Below, piece by piece: positions 9,705 to 17,745 of a stretch of 52,180 nt of DNA. Position 1 is the stretch's first letter. The number at the start of each line of letters is the position of its first letter. Location: NCBI RefSeq assembly GCF_900176075.1, contig NZ_FWWV01000010.1, forward strand, positions 1 to 52,180, given 5' to 3'. The notes below the pieces were generated by a model. It saw only the letters and a program-made list of their open reading frames with translations. It searched no databases and had not been told where the DNA came from. The position numbers and the translations under genes were made by a program. Source of the stretch: Pasteurella testudinis DSM 23072 (GTDB lineage Bacteria; Pseudomonadota; Gammaproteobacteria; Enterobacterales; Pasteurellaceae).

Positions 9705-10337
9705 ATGAGTGAAAATAGTTTAAAGAAATTAATTGTCGGTACGATTTCGTTAATTTTGGCGATTATCTTTTTCGGCGGTTTTGCCAAAGATTTTATCGGT
9801 GGAATTTTTGATTTCAGCAAATTAACCGGACAATTTCCGGAGTGGTTAAAAACCAGTGGCGGGATCAGTGCCAAGGGCGGTTTTCTCTTTGCCTTGACCT
9901 TGGTGCCGAGTGTGATGTTGGCACTCGGCTTTGTGGCGGTGTTCGAGCATTACGGTGCGCTGTCGGCGGCATCAAAATGGCTTAACCCGATTTTAAAACC
10001 GGTGATGGGCATTCCGGGAAACTGTTCGATTTCCTTGATTGCCAGCACGCAAAGCACAGATGCCGGCAGTTCGACCACCAAATTTTTACGCGAAGAAAAA
10101 GAAATCACCCACAAAGAATTGCTGATTTTTGCCGCCTTTCAATTTAGCGCAGGTGCATTATTGACCAACTTTTTATCGTCGTTTGCACCGCTGTTGCTGA
10201 TCCCCGACAAAGCAGGGCAATTGGCGCCGGTGTCTATTGCGATGTGTTTGGGGATTATTTTTGTGTTTAAGATTTTCGGCGCAAATTTAATGCGGCTGTA
10301 TGTGAAAAAATTCGTCAAAGACGATGAGGAGGCATGA
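9705..10337 (+). CDS. yjiH: YjiH-like nucleoside-recognition (Gate) domain membrane protein
   Basis: The 210-aa inner-membrane protein has four to five hydrophobic helices. The central segment GIPGNCSISLIASTQSTDAGSSTTKFLREEKEI is typical of the Gate (nucleoside recognition) domain of YjiH/SpmA-type proteins. In E. coli, yjiH lies beside yjiG and the isoaspartyl dipeptidase gene iadA; here the neighbours are a YjiG homologue and an M20 peptidase. The pair may form a transporter, but the substrate is unknown. The start at 9705 is chosen over an in-frame GTG at 9696 because AAGGAG lies 9 bp upstream of it and overlaps the GTG. Confidence 0.8.
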   Translation: MSENSLKKLIVGTISLILAIIFFGGFAKDFIGGIFDFSKLTGQFPEWLKTSGGISAKGGFLFALTLVPSVMLALGFVAVFEHYGALSAASKWLNPILKPVMGIPGNCSISLIASTQSTDAGSSTTKFLREEKEITHKELLIFAAFQFSAGALLTNFLSSFAPLLLIPDKAGQLAPVSIAMCLGIIFVFKIFGANLMRLYVKKFVKDDEEA

Positions 10338-10804
10338 TGAGCCAAGTCAGCAACCAAAACAAACTGATCACCGATATTTTTATCGATGGAGCCAGAAAAG
10401 GCTGGAATATCGCCATTACCAATACGATACCCAATGTGTTAATGGCATTTGTGATTATTTACATTTTAAATGCCTCCGGCTTGCTCAAACTGATCGGCGA
10501 ATATCTGGGTTTTATCATGCTGCCTTTAGGACTGCCCGGGGAAGCGATCGCGGTGGTGATGGCGGCATTTTTGAGCTGGGGCGGTGCGGCAGGGGTGTTG
10601 GTCGCGTTGGTGCAGGAAGGGGTGCTTAATGCGCAGGACATTGCGGTGTTGCTGCCAGGTATGGCGTTGGTCGGTTCGACCGTTCAGTATATGGGGCGGA
10701 TTCTCGGCGTGTTGGGGGTGCCGGGAAAACACTATCTGGTGCTGTTCGGCATTTGTATCGTGAATGCCTATCTTGCGATGTTGTTGATGAGTTTCTTTGT
10801 TTAA
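10337..10804 (+). CDS. yjiG: YjiG-like nucleoside-recognition (Gate) domain membrane protein
   Basis: The 155-aa membrane protein has about four helices and carries the second Gate domain (SWGGAAGVLVALVQEGVL and LLPGMALVGSTVQYMGR). YjiG and YjiH are complementary halves of one likely transport unit. The gene overlaps the yjiH stop: GAGGAGG at 10326-10332 precedes two adjacent ATGs (10334 and 10337). The second is preferred on spacing, so the protein could have one extra methionine. Translation is coupled to yjiH. Confidence 0.8.
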   Translation: MSQVSNQNKLITDIFIDGARKGWNIAITNTIPNVLMAFVIIYILNASGLLKLIGEYLGFIMLPLGLPGEAIAVVMAAFLSWGGAAGVLVALVQEGVLNAQDIAVLLPGMALVGSTVQYMGRILGVLGVPGKHYLVLFGICIVNAYLAMLLMSFFV

Positions 10805-10815
10805 CGGAGGTAAAT

Positions 10816-11937
10816 ATGCAACACGAAGAGTTACCGTTGTTTTTAGACGAACTGAAACAGCTGACCGAGATTGAAAGTCCGTCGCACCATATCGAGGGAG
10901 TCAATCACGTTGCCGATTGGTTTATCGCCAAAGCGAAAGCGCAACGACTTGAGTATCAAAAAGTTACCATGCAAAATGATACGGTGGCGGAAGGATTGTT
11001 TATCAGCAACAACCTTGGGGCGGAGCGTTTCGATATTTTGTTTATCGCCCATATGGATACGGTGTTTCCGCTCGGCACGTTGGCACAAGCGCCTTTTTGC
11101 CGACAGGGCGATCGCATTAATGCGCTGGGCGTGATCGACGATAAAGCCGGCGCGTTAATGGCGTTTTATGTGATTAAGGCGCTGGATTTGAATAAATTGA
11201 ACGTCGGCTTGTATCTGAATTCGCACGAAGAGATCGGATCGTTGTACGCCAAAGAGAGTATCCGCGAATACGCCCGCAAATCCGCTTACTGCTTTGTGAT
11301 GGAACCGGCAAGGGAAGACGGTTCGATGGTGGCGACCCGCAAAGGGGTGATCACCTACGCGATTGATTTTCACGGGGTGGCGGCACATGCCGGCAATAAT
11401 CCGGAGCGGGGGCGTTCGGCATTGGTAGAAGCCGCCAATTTTGTGCTGCAATTCTCGAAACTGAATGATGTTAGCGCCGGACACACCTTTAACTGTATTA
11501 TCACCAACGGCGGAGTAGCACAAAATATTGTGCCGGACTTGGCGGCGCTCACGATTGAAATGCGCTACAGATTGCCTGCTTCGGTTGCGTTTTTTGAACA
11601 ACGGCTGGCGCAGGTGCTGGATAATCCGCTGCAGGACGGGGTTCGCTATGAAAAGCGGTTGGTGAATCACGAAGCGCCGATGATTGACGAAGTCAACTTG
11701 CCGAAAATCAAGCAGCTGTTTGCCGAAGTGGGCGCAGCGCACAATATGCCCATTAAATGGGTTGATGCCGGCGGCGTTAGCGACGGCAATATCGCCTCTT
11801 CCGCCGGTTGTCCGACGATTGACGGCTTGGGGCCGACCGGCGGCAATATGCATATGAAAACCGAATATATGCAGATCAGTTCGGTGGTGCCGAAATGCAA
11901 TTTGGTTATTGATGTCATCAAGCGGCTTTTTAGCTGA
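10816..11937 (+). CDS. M20-family metallopeptidase (carboxypeptidase G2/ArgE-like)
   Basis: The 373-aa protein is a dizinc M20 amidohydrolase. Metal and catalytic residues appear in IAHMDTV, the bridging Asp of GVIDDKAGA, the catalytic Glu of SHEEIGS, Glu in MEPAR, and a C-terminal His in GGNMHMKTEYM. The HGVAAHAGNNPERGRSA segment belongs to the dimerisation/lid domain. It lacks a signal peptide, so it acts in the cytoplasm. The start at 10816 has a GGAGG ribosome-binding site. Eleven bp from yjiG, it occupies the position of iadA in E. coli; it may process a peptide or acyl-amino acid imported by YjiHG (inference). Confidence 0.82.
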   Translation: MQHEELPLFLDELKQLTEIESPSHHIEGVNHVADWFIAKAKAQRLEYQKVTMQNDTVAEGLFISNNLGAERFDILFIAHMDTVFPLGTLAQAPFCRQGDRINALGVIDDKAGALMAFYVIKALDLNKLNVGLYLNSHEEIGSLYAKESIREYARKSAYCFVMEPAREDGSMVATRKGVITYAIDFHGVAAHAGNNPERGRSALVEAANFVLQFSKLNDVSAGHTFNCIITNGGVAQNIVPDLAALTIEMRYRLPASVAFFEQRLAQVLDNPLQDGVRYEKRLVNHEAPMIDEVNLPKIKQLFAEVGAAHNMPIKWVDAGGVSDGNIASSAGCPTIDGLGPTGGNMHMKTEYMQISSVVPKCNLVIDVIKRLFS

Positions 11938-11947
11938 GCCTATTACG

Positions 11948-11999
11948 AAAAGTGCGGTGTGGCAGCCCGTTGCTGATAACGGCAATTGACCGCACTTTT
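11948..11999 (+). terminator. Inverted uptake-sequence pair acting as terminator
   Basis: AAAAGTGCGGT (11948-11958) and ACCGCACTTTT (11989-11999) form a perfect 11-bp inverted repeat 11 bp after the M20 peptidase stop. The second arm ends in four Ts. This is the common Pasteurellaceae arrangement in which paired uptake sequences double as transcription terminators. Confidence 0.7.
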
Positions 12000-12000
12000 A

Positions 12001-12016
12001 TGTGATCTGTGTCACG
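12001..12016. promoter_or_regulatory. CRP site 1 upstream of mtlA
   Basis: TGTGATCTGTGTCACG matches the CRP consensus TGTGA-N6-TCACA at nine of ten conserved positions. It is the most distal of three sites whose starts are 40 and 44 bp apart, about four helical turns each, placing them roughly on one DNA face. Confidence 0.75.
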
Positions 12017-12040
12017 CTTATTTCTCGAATTAAAAATAAA

Positions 12041-12056
12041 TGTGATACGCATCACA
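12041..12056. promoter_or_regulatory. CRP site 2 upstream of mtlA
   Basis: TGTGATACGCATCACA is a perfect match to TGTGA-N6-TCACA. It is the middle one of three CRP sites before the mannitol operon, consistent with catabolite control of this PTS system. Confidence 0.88.
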
Positions 12057-12084
12057 TTATTGAAAACTATCCATAAATATTTAA

Positions 12085-12100
12085 TGTGATACTCATCACA
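12085..12100. promoter_or_regulatory. CRP site 3 upstream of mtlA
   Basis: TGTGATACTCATCACA is a perfect match to the CRP consensus and differs from site 2 at one spacer base. It is the site closest to mtlA, 129 bp before the start codon, so the promoter should lie between about 12120 and 12180. A short inverted repeat (CGTAC...GTACG, 12164-12180) lies in the presumed 5' leader. Confidence 0.88.
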
Positions 12101-12228
12101 AATTAAATCGATAAAATTTCGCTTTCCATATTAAGCATGCTAATTTTTAGCCATCGTCAAGATCGTACTTTTTATGTACGTTTGAACGTCCCGTTAAACA
12201 GACCTTTAACCTAACGCTGAGGTGAACA

Positions 12229-14106
12229 ATGTTATCTGCGAATGCAAAAGTGAAAGTCCAAAATTTTGGCCGCTTTCTATCGAATATGGTAATGCCCAAT
12301 ATCGGGGCATTTATTGCGTGGGGTTTTATTACCGCACTTTTTATCCCGACCGGTTGGATTCCGAATGAAACCCTAGGGGCATTGGTCGGACCGATGATCA
12401 CCTATTTGTTACCGCTGTTGATCGGTTACACCGGCGGGAAATTGATCGGCGGCGATCGCGGTGCGGTGGTCGGCGCGATCACTACCATGGGGGTGATTGT
12501 CGGTTCGGATATTCCGATGTTCCTCGGGGCGATGATCGTCGGGCCGCTGGGCGGTTATGCGATTAAGAAATTCGACAAATGGATTGACGGTAAGATCAAG
12601 AGCGGTTTCGAGATGCTGGTCAACAACTTCTCCGCCGGCATTATCGGTATGCTGTGTGCGTTGTTGACGCTGGTGGTGATCGGTCCGGCGGTGAAAGCGC
12701 TGTCGCAAGCGATGGCGGCAGGGGTTGATGTGTTGGTGTCCGCCCACTTGTTGCCGTTGACCTCTATTTTTGTCGAACCGGCGAAAATCCTGTTTCTGAA
12801 CAATGCGATTAACCACGGCATCTTCACGCCGTTGGGCGTGCAGCAATCCGAATCGTTCGGCCAGTCGATTTTCTTCCTGATTGAAGCCAATCCGGGCCCG
12901 GGCTTGGGCATATTGCTTGCCTACATCTTCTTTGGCCGCGGCAGTGCCAAACAAACGGCGGGCGGTGCGGCGATTATCCACTTCTTCGGCGGTATTCATG
13001 AAATCTATTTTCCGTATATCCTGATGAAACCGCGCTTGATTTTAGCGGTGATTTTAGGCGGAATGGTCGGTGTATTCACTTTAGTGCTGTTTAATGCCGG
13101 TTTACGCGCACCGGCTTCTCCGGGATCAATTATTGCCGTGTTGGCGATGACGCCTCCGCCGGCGTTCGTCGGGGTGATTCTGTCGGTTATCGCTTCTTGC
13201 GCCACCTCGTTTGCGGTTGCGGCTTTCCTGTTGAAAACCGATAAACAACAAGGCGAAGGCGTTTCGCTGGAAGATGCCACTTCACAAATGAAAGCGATGA
13301 AAATGGGCAGTGGCAAAACCGAATTGAGCGGTGCCGACTACAACACACTGCAAACCATTTATGTTTCTTGCGACGCCGGCATGGGTTCCAGTGCGATGGG
13401 CGCCAGCATGCTGCGCAAAAAAGTGCAGGCGGCAGGTTTGGATATTCGGGTGGTCAACTGTGCGATTAATGATTTGCCGAGTGATGCGCGCTTGGTGATC
13501 ACCCACAAAGATTTGACTTTGCGTGCCAAACAACAAGCGCCGGAAGCCACTCATTTGTCATTAACCAACTTCTTGGACAATCCGTTCTATGACAGCTTGG
13601 TCAGCGATATCGTGGATAAATCCGGTTCTGGCAGTCATGGCGTTGAAGAAGCGCCGGTCGATGCGGCGCAGCCGTCGGTATTCAAACTGCAAAAAGAGCA
13701 AATTTTCTTAGGTTTGAAAGCGGCAAACAAAGAAGAAGCGATTCGTTTTGCCGGTGAGCAACTGGTGAAAGCCGGTTTTGCCAAACCGGATTACGTGCCG
13801 GCGATGTTCGAGCGTGAAAAACTGGTTTCCACTTATCTGGGCGAAGGAGTTGCCGTGCCGCACGGTACGATTGAAGCCAAGGACGAAGTGATCAAAACCG
13901 GTATCGTGTTCTGTCAGTATCCGGACGGGGTGCAGTTCACCGACGAAGAAGACGGCGTGGCAAAACTGGTCATTGGTATCGCGGCGAAAAATAACGAACA
14001 TATTGCAGTCGTGACTTCAATCACCAGTGCGTTAGACAGCGAAGAGTCTATCGAGCTGCTGACGACAACAAGCGATGTGGAACAAGTTTTAGCCTTATTA
14101 AAGTAA
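12229..14106 (+). CDS. mtlA: Mannitol PTS enzyme IICBA
   Basis: The 625-aa protein imports and phosphorylates mannitol, giving mannitol-1-phosphate. Domains in order: a membrane IIC domain (residues ~1-345; GFITALFIPTGW, GGIHEIYFPYILMKPRL), a IIB domain with phospho-Cys381 in VSCDAGMGSSAMGAS, and a C-terminal IIA domain with phospho-His545 in GVAVPHGT. This is the fused three-domain form found in E. coli (637 aa). The start codon is preceded by GAGGTG. It is first in the mtlADR operon, behind three CRP sites. Confidence 0.97.
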   Translation: MLSANAKVKVQNFGRFLSNMVMPNIGAFIAWGFITALFIPTGWIPNETLGALVGPMITYLLPLLIGYTGGKLIGGDRGAVVGAITTMGVIVGSDIPMFLGAMIVGPLGGYAIKKFDKWIDGKIKSGFEMLVNNFSAGIIGMLCALLTLVVIGPAVKALSQAMAAGVDVLVSAHLLPLTSIFVEPAKILFLNNAINHGIFTPLGVQQSESFGQSIFFLIEANPGPGLGILLAYIFFGRGSAKQTAGGAAIIHFFGGIHEIYFPYILMKPRLILAVILGGMVGVFTLVLFNAGLRAPASPGSIIAVLAMTPPPAFVGVILSVIASCATSFAVAAFLLKTDKQQGEGVSLEDATSQMKAMKMGSGKTELSGADYNTLQTIYVSCDAGMGSSAMGASMLRKKVQAAGLDIRVVNCAINDLPSDARLVITHKDLTLRAKQQAPEATHLSLTNFLDNPFYDSLVSDIVDKSGSGSHGVEEAPVDAAQPSVFKLQKEQIFLGLKAANKEEAIRFAGEQLVKAGFAKPDYVPAMFEREKLVSTYLGEGVAVPHGTIEAKDEVIKTGIVFCQYPDGVQFTDEEDGVAKLVIGIAAKNNEHIAVVTSITSALDSEESIELLTTTSDVEQVLALLK

Positions 14107-14128
14107 CCACTTGAAGTGACTATAAAAA

Positions 14129-14146
14129 AGAGGGGGAAACCCCTCT
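14129..14146 (+). terminator. GNRA-capped hairpin between mtlA and mtlD
   Basis: A 7-bp stem (AGAGGGG / CCCCTCT) is closed by a GAAA tetraloop. Only a weak T-rich run follows, so it more likely stabilises the upstream mtlA mRNA or partly attenuates than fully terminates transcription. mtlD starts 32 bp later. Confidence 0.6.
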
Positions 14147-14177
14147 AATTCTTTGGCTTATTTGGAGAAGAGATACT

Positions 14178-15329
14178 ATGAAAGCATTACATTTTGGCGC
14201 CGGTAATATCGGGCGCGGTTTTATCGGAAAATTGTTGTCGGATTCCGGCATTCATGTCACCTTTGCCGATGTCAACGACACGGTGATCGATTTATTGAAC
14301 CAACAACAAGCCTATGACGTGAAAATCGTCAGCGAACAGGCGAGTAAAATCGAAAAAGTCGTGCCGGTTGACGGCATCAACTCAAAAAACAGTGAACAGA
14401 TTATCGAAAAATTCAACCAAGTGGATTTGGTGACAACGGCGGTCGGGCCGAACGTGTTGACGATTATCTCTAGCACGCTTGCCAAAGCGTTGGAAATCCG
14501 TTTTGCCGGCGGTAATCAACATTACCTGAATATCATCGCCTGTGAAAATATGGTGCGCGGCACGTCATTTTTAAAACAGAAAGTGCTGGAACATCTCGAC
14601 CCACAATATCACACCGCACTTGAGCAATATGTCGGTTTTGTCGATTCGGCTGTGGATCGTATCGTGCCGCCGGTGGTGCCGAATGCCGACAATCCATTGC
14701 TGGTGACGGTAGAAGAATTCAGCGAATGGATTGTCGATCAAACCCAATTCAAAGGCGAAATTCCACAAATTGCCGGTATGGAATTGACCGATAACTTAAT
14801 GGCGTTTGTCGAGCGTAAACTGTTCACCTTAAATACCGGCCATGCGGTGACGGCGTACCTAGGCAAGCTGAAAGGCTATCACTTGATCCGTGAAGCGATT
14901 GAAGATGACGCGATTAAACAGCAAGTGCGCTCGGTTATGCAGGAAAGCGGGGCGGTGCTGATTAAACGCTACGCCTTCGAGCAGGAAAAACATTTTGCTT
15001 ACATCGAAAAAATCCTGAAACGCTTTGCCAATCCGTATCTGCCGGACGATGTGGACAGGGTCGGGCGCGAACCGATTCGTAAACTCAGCCCGAACGATCG
15101 TCTGGTCAAACCGCTGAACGGCACGCTTGAATACGGCTTGCCGAACGCCACCTTAGCCAAAGCGGTGGCGGCGGCGTTGTGTTACCGCAATGAAAGTGAT
15201 CCGCAGGCAGTTGAATTGCAAGCGTATATTGCGGATAATGGCGTCCTTCAGGCGATCCGCCACTATACCGGCTTGGGTGAAAGTGCGGTGGTGGACGCGA
15301 TCGTCGCCAACTACCAACAATTAAGCTAA
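14178..15329 (+). CDS. mtlD: Mannitol-1-phosphate 5-dehydrogenase
   Basis: This is a 383-aa NAD-dependent polyol dehydrogenase that oxidises mannitol-1-phosphate to fructose-6-phosphate. The N-terminal Rossmann motif [13 protein letters not shown] starts at residue 5. The mid-region has [11 protein letters not shown] and the catalytic-domain segment [22 protein letters not shown] with the conserved lysine. Its length equals E. coli MtlD within one residue. An AGAAGAG ribosome-binding site precedes the ATG. Confidence 0.97.
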   Translation: MKALHFGAGNIGRGFIGKLLSDSGIHVTFADVNDTVIDLLNQQQAYDVKIVSEQASKIEKVVPVDGINSKNSEQIIEKFNQVDLVTTAVGPNVLTIISSTLAKALEIRFAGGNQHYLNIIACENMVRGTSFLKQKVLEHLDPQYHTALEQYVGFVDSAVDRIVPPVVPNADNPLLVTVEEFSEWIVDQTQFKGEIPQIAGMELTDNLMAFVERKLFTLNTGHAVTAYLGKLKGYHLIREAIEDDAIKQQVRSVMQESGAVLIKRYAFEQEKHFAYIEKILKRFANPYLPDDVDRVGREPIRKLSPNDRLVKPLNGTLEYGLPNATLAKAVAAALCYRNESDPQAVELQAYIADNGVLQAIRHYTGLGESAVVDAIVANYQQLS

Positions 15330-15353
15330 ATCAAGGATTGATTATTTAACACT

Positions 15354-15902
15354 ATGTCTCCGTCTCAAGAGCAGTCTGTTTACGAGCAGTTGAACGATAT
15401 TCTCGGTTTGCGCGGTTTGATCACCGCTGCGGTCAATATTTTTGATCACGACGTGGAACAGCTGATGCAACGGGTTTTCCGCAAAACGGATTTTGCGGTC
15501 AAATCCGTAGTCGACTCGCTGCTCGGCAGCACTGGCCCGCTGGCGGACTTAAGCGTGCGGCTTAAAGTCCTGCTCGGTTTGGGCGTGCTGGCAACGGAGA
15601 CATATCATGACATTGAACACTATTTGGCATTAAAAGTGCGGTTGAATAACGAAAGCAAGGAGTATGCGCTTTCATCAACCCTCACCCTCGAATTTTTACG
15701 GCAGTTGCATTCGGTGGCGGATAAAACCATTTTGCAAAAAATCGAGAATGATTTGCAAACCGCGGCTACGGGCGTGCAAGACAACAAAGACTCCTTGCTA
15801 TTGCAAGTCAAAACCCTGCGCAGTGAAAAGATTTTGCGCTCGTGTCTGTTGCTGTCGGTCAACACAATTTGCGAACAGTTGCATATCGAAAGCCCGTTGT
15901 GA
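15354..15902 (+). CDS. mtlR: Mannitol operon repressor
   Basis: The 182-aa all-helical protein belongs to the MtlR/FumE family. It matches the family in the segment SLLGSTGPLADLSVRLKVLLGLGVL (residues ~53-77). MtlR represses mtlADR in E. coli, though it has no classic helix-turn-helix. It lies 24 bp after mtlD, which completes the usual operon order. Its length is close to E. coli MtlR (195 aa). Confidence 0.92.
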   Translation: MSPSQEQSVYEQLNDILGLRGLITAAVNIFDHDVEQLMQRVFRKTDFAVKSVVDSLLGSTGPLADLSVRLKVLLGLGVLATETYHDIEHYLALKVRLNNESKEYALSSTLTLEFLRQLHSVADKTILQKIENDLQTAATGVQDNKDSLLLQVKTLRSEKILRSCLLLSVNTICEQLHIESPL

Positions 15903-15984
15903 TGGATATGCGATCCGAACGATAGCTTGCTTTTTCACCCGTAACCACTACAATCAGCCTCAAATTTTTAGTTGAGGATTTTTT

Positions 15985-17148
15985 ATGACCGCACTTTTTA
16001 ACCACCCCTTCCCTAAAGCCGTGCTGCACGAACATATCGAAGGCTCGGTCGCACCGCACTTGGCGTTGCAACTGGCGGAAAAATACCAAGTGCAGTTGCC
16101 GCCGGATTTTTTATATCGCGCAGGCGAATACGACGCACAGGATTTTCCCAACGGGCGCTATCGCTATGATGAATCGGATTTTCGCGAATTTGTCAAAACC
16201 TACGATATCGTGGCGGATTTGGTGCGTGACCAAGAGGATTATTATCTCGTCACCAAAGATTACCTCAGCCGCAACGCCGCACAAGGCTTGCTCTACTGCG
16301 AACTGATCACGTCGGCTTACCACATGTGTACCAGCGTTGACGGCAACGGCGACACGCAGTGGTCGGCGCCACGCTATCACGCGCTGATGCAAGGTATTGA
16401 AAAAGCGATTGACGAAGTGCGGTCGGAGTATGGCACCGAAACCCGTTTGCACGCTTGCGGTGTGCGCCATCTGCCGTACCGCGATATGTTGGCAAGCGCT
16501 GAATTTATTGCGCAAAATCCGCGCGCCTCAGTGACCGGATTTAATATCGCCGGCAACGAAAAAGCCGGCAAATTTGCCGATTTTGCCGAATTGCATCAGT
16601 TGGTTGCCGATATTCCGCTGCCGAAATCCTATCATGCCGGCGAGATCTGTGCTGCGGACAGTGTGCGGCAAGCCGTCAAGTGCGGTGCGGTGCGCATCGG
16701 GCACGGCATTGCTTCGATTGACGATCCTGAGTTAATCCGGCAGTTGATCGAGCAACAGATCACGCTGGAAATTTCCCCCAGCAGCAACCGGATTTTAGTG
16801 CCTGAGCTCCAATCTTCGCTGCGCAATCACCCGTTGCGCAAACTGTACGACAGCGGCGTGCGGATCTGTATCAACACCGATGACGCCGGTTTATTCGGCA
16901 CAGACATCGGCAAAGAGTACCGTATCGCCGCCGAGCAATTCGGTTTTTGTCGTGCGGAATTGTTGGAGATCACGCTGTGTGCGTTGGAATGCGCTTTTGT
17001 GGAAAGTGCGGTCAAAGCGCGCTTGATCAAGCAAGTTTATCAACAGTTCAGCGCTGAAGATTGGCGGCAACTGGCGGATCTAGCCGACATTTGCCCGAAT
17101 CCGGCATTAAAAGTGCGGTTGCAGCAGCGTTTGGCTTATCGTCAATAA
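15985..17148 (+). CDS. Adenosine-deaminase-family hydrolase, divergent
   Basis: The 387-aa protein has a TIM-barrel amidohydrolase fold of the adenosine/AMP deaminase family. Zinc ligands are visible: His15 and His17 in HEHIEGS, His217 in the HAGE motif (with catalytic Glu220), and Asp299 in NTDDAGLFGT. RIGHG and LEISPSSN are also present. It departs from canonical bacterial Add (about 335 aa): it is some 50 residues longer, has EH in place of the usual small residue before the second zinc His, and has DDAG where true adenosine deaminases usually have DDP. Deamination of adenosine is possible, but the substrate should be treated as open. It is a single gene with its own GAGG site; one uptake sequence lies just after its ATG and more lie inside. 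Confidence 0.75.
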   Translation: MTALFNHPFPKAVLHEHIEGSVAPHLALQLAEKYQVQLPPDFLYRAGEYDAQDFPNGRYRYDESDFREFVKTYDIVADLVRDQEDYYLVTKDYLSRNAAQGLLYCELITSAYHMCTSVDGNGDTQWSAPRYHALMQGIEKAIDEVRSEYGTETRLHACGVRHLPYRDMLASAEFIAQNPRASVTGFNIAGNEKAGKFADFAELHQLVADIPLPKSYHAGEICAADSVRQAVKCGAVRIGHGIASIDDPELIRQLIEQQITLEISPSSNRILVPELQSSLRNHPLRKLYDSGVRICINTDDAGLFGTDIGKEYRIAAEQFGFCRAELLEITLCALECAFVESAVKARLIKQVYQQFSAEDWRQLADLADICPNPALKVRLQQRLAYRQ

Positions 17149-17158
17149 TCTTCTCATC

Positions 17159-17180
17159 AGGGCGGTATTTTAACCGCCCT
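17159..17180 (+). terminator. Hairpin after the deaminase gene
   Basis: An 8-bp perfect stem (AGGGCGGT / ACCGCCCT) with the loop ATTTTA lies 11 bp after the stop codon. No T-run follows, so termination may be partial. Confidence 0.55.
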
Positions 17181-17247
17181 GCAATGTAAAATCCGATCCA
17201 GCTCACATTCTGCAATAAATCCGGTTTTGTTTTCAGATTTTCTTCTC

Positions 17248-17286
17248 TAGAATGTTTTTAAATTTCATCGAAACGTTTCGATGAAA
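17248..17286 (+). promoter_or_regulatory. rbs promoter -10 and RbsR operator
   Basis: TAGAAT (17248-17253) is a good -10. Ten bp later is a perfect 24-bp palindrome (17263-17286) with half-site TTTCATCGAAAC. Its CGAAACGTTTCG core is the classic LacI-family/RbsR operator. Placed just downstream of the -10, it would block initiation in the absence of ribose. The -35 is weak (TTTTGT, 17225-17230). The cognate regulator is encoded at the end of the same operon. Confidence 0.8.
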
Positions 17287-17315
17287 AATACAGAAAAGAA
17301 AATTAAGGATACAAG

Positions 17316-17735
17316 ATGAAGAAAACCGCACTTTTAAATGCGCAGCTATCGCATTTGGTAGCTCAGCTCGGGCATACCGACAGTTTAACGGTGTGCGATG
17401 CCGGTTTGCCGATTCCGCTGGAAACGGAGCGGGTCGATTTAGCCCTGACTGCCGGCGTACCGCACTTTTTGCAAACGGTAGCGGTGGTGACGCAAGAGAT
17501 GTTTGTGGAAAGTGCGGTATTGGCGGAAGAGATAAAAACTAAAAACCCAGAGGTTCATCAGGCGTTATTGCAACAACTGCAACAACTGGAACAGCAGCAA
17601 GGCAACCGGATTGCGCTGGATTATGTCGGCCACGAAGAGTTTAAAGTGTTGAGCCGTCAATCAAGCGGCATTGTGCGCACGGGAGAATGCACGCCTTACG
17701 CCAATGTGATTCTCTATTCCGGCGTGCCGTTTTAA
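17316..17735 (+). CDS. rbsD: D-ribose pyranase
   Basis: The 139-aa RbsD converts beta-pyranose to furanose forms of ribose, supplying RbsK. The catalytic His20 (LGHTD), the DAGLPIP motif and the C-terminal [19 protein letters not shown] are intact. Its length equals E. coli RbsD (139 aa). The AAGGA site gives good spacing. It is the first gene of rbsDACBKR. Confidence 0.97.
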   Translation: MKKTALLNAQLSHLVAQLGHTDSLTVCDAGLPIPLETERVDLALTAGVPHFLQTVAVVTQEMFVESAVLAEEIKTKNPEVHQALLQQLQQLEQQQGNRIALDYVGHEEFKVLSRQSSGIVRTGECTPYANVILYSGVPF

Positions 17736-17745
17736 GGGGAACAGA

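Noticed and set aside
11155-11985. 276-codon minus-strand frame opposite the M20 peptidase.
   Set aside because: It is antisense to a gene with intact metal-binding motifs and resembles no known protein.
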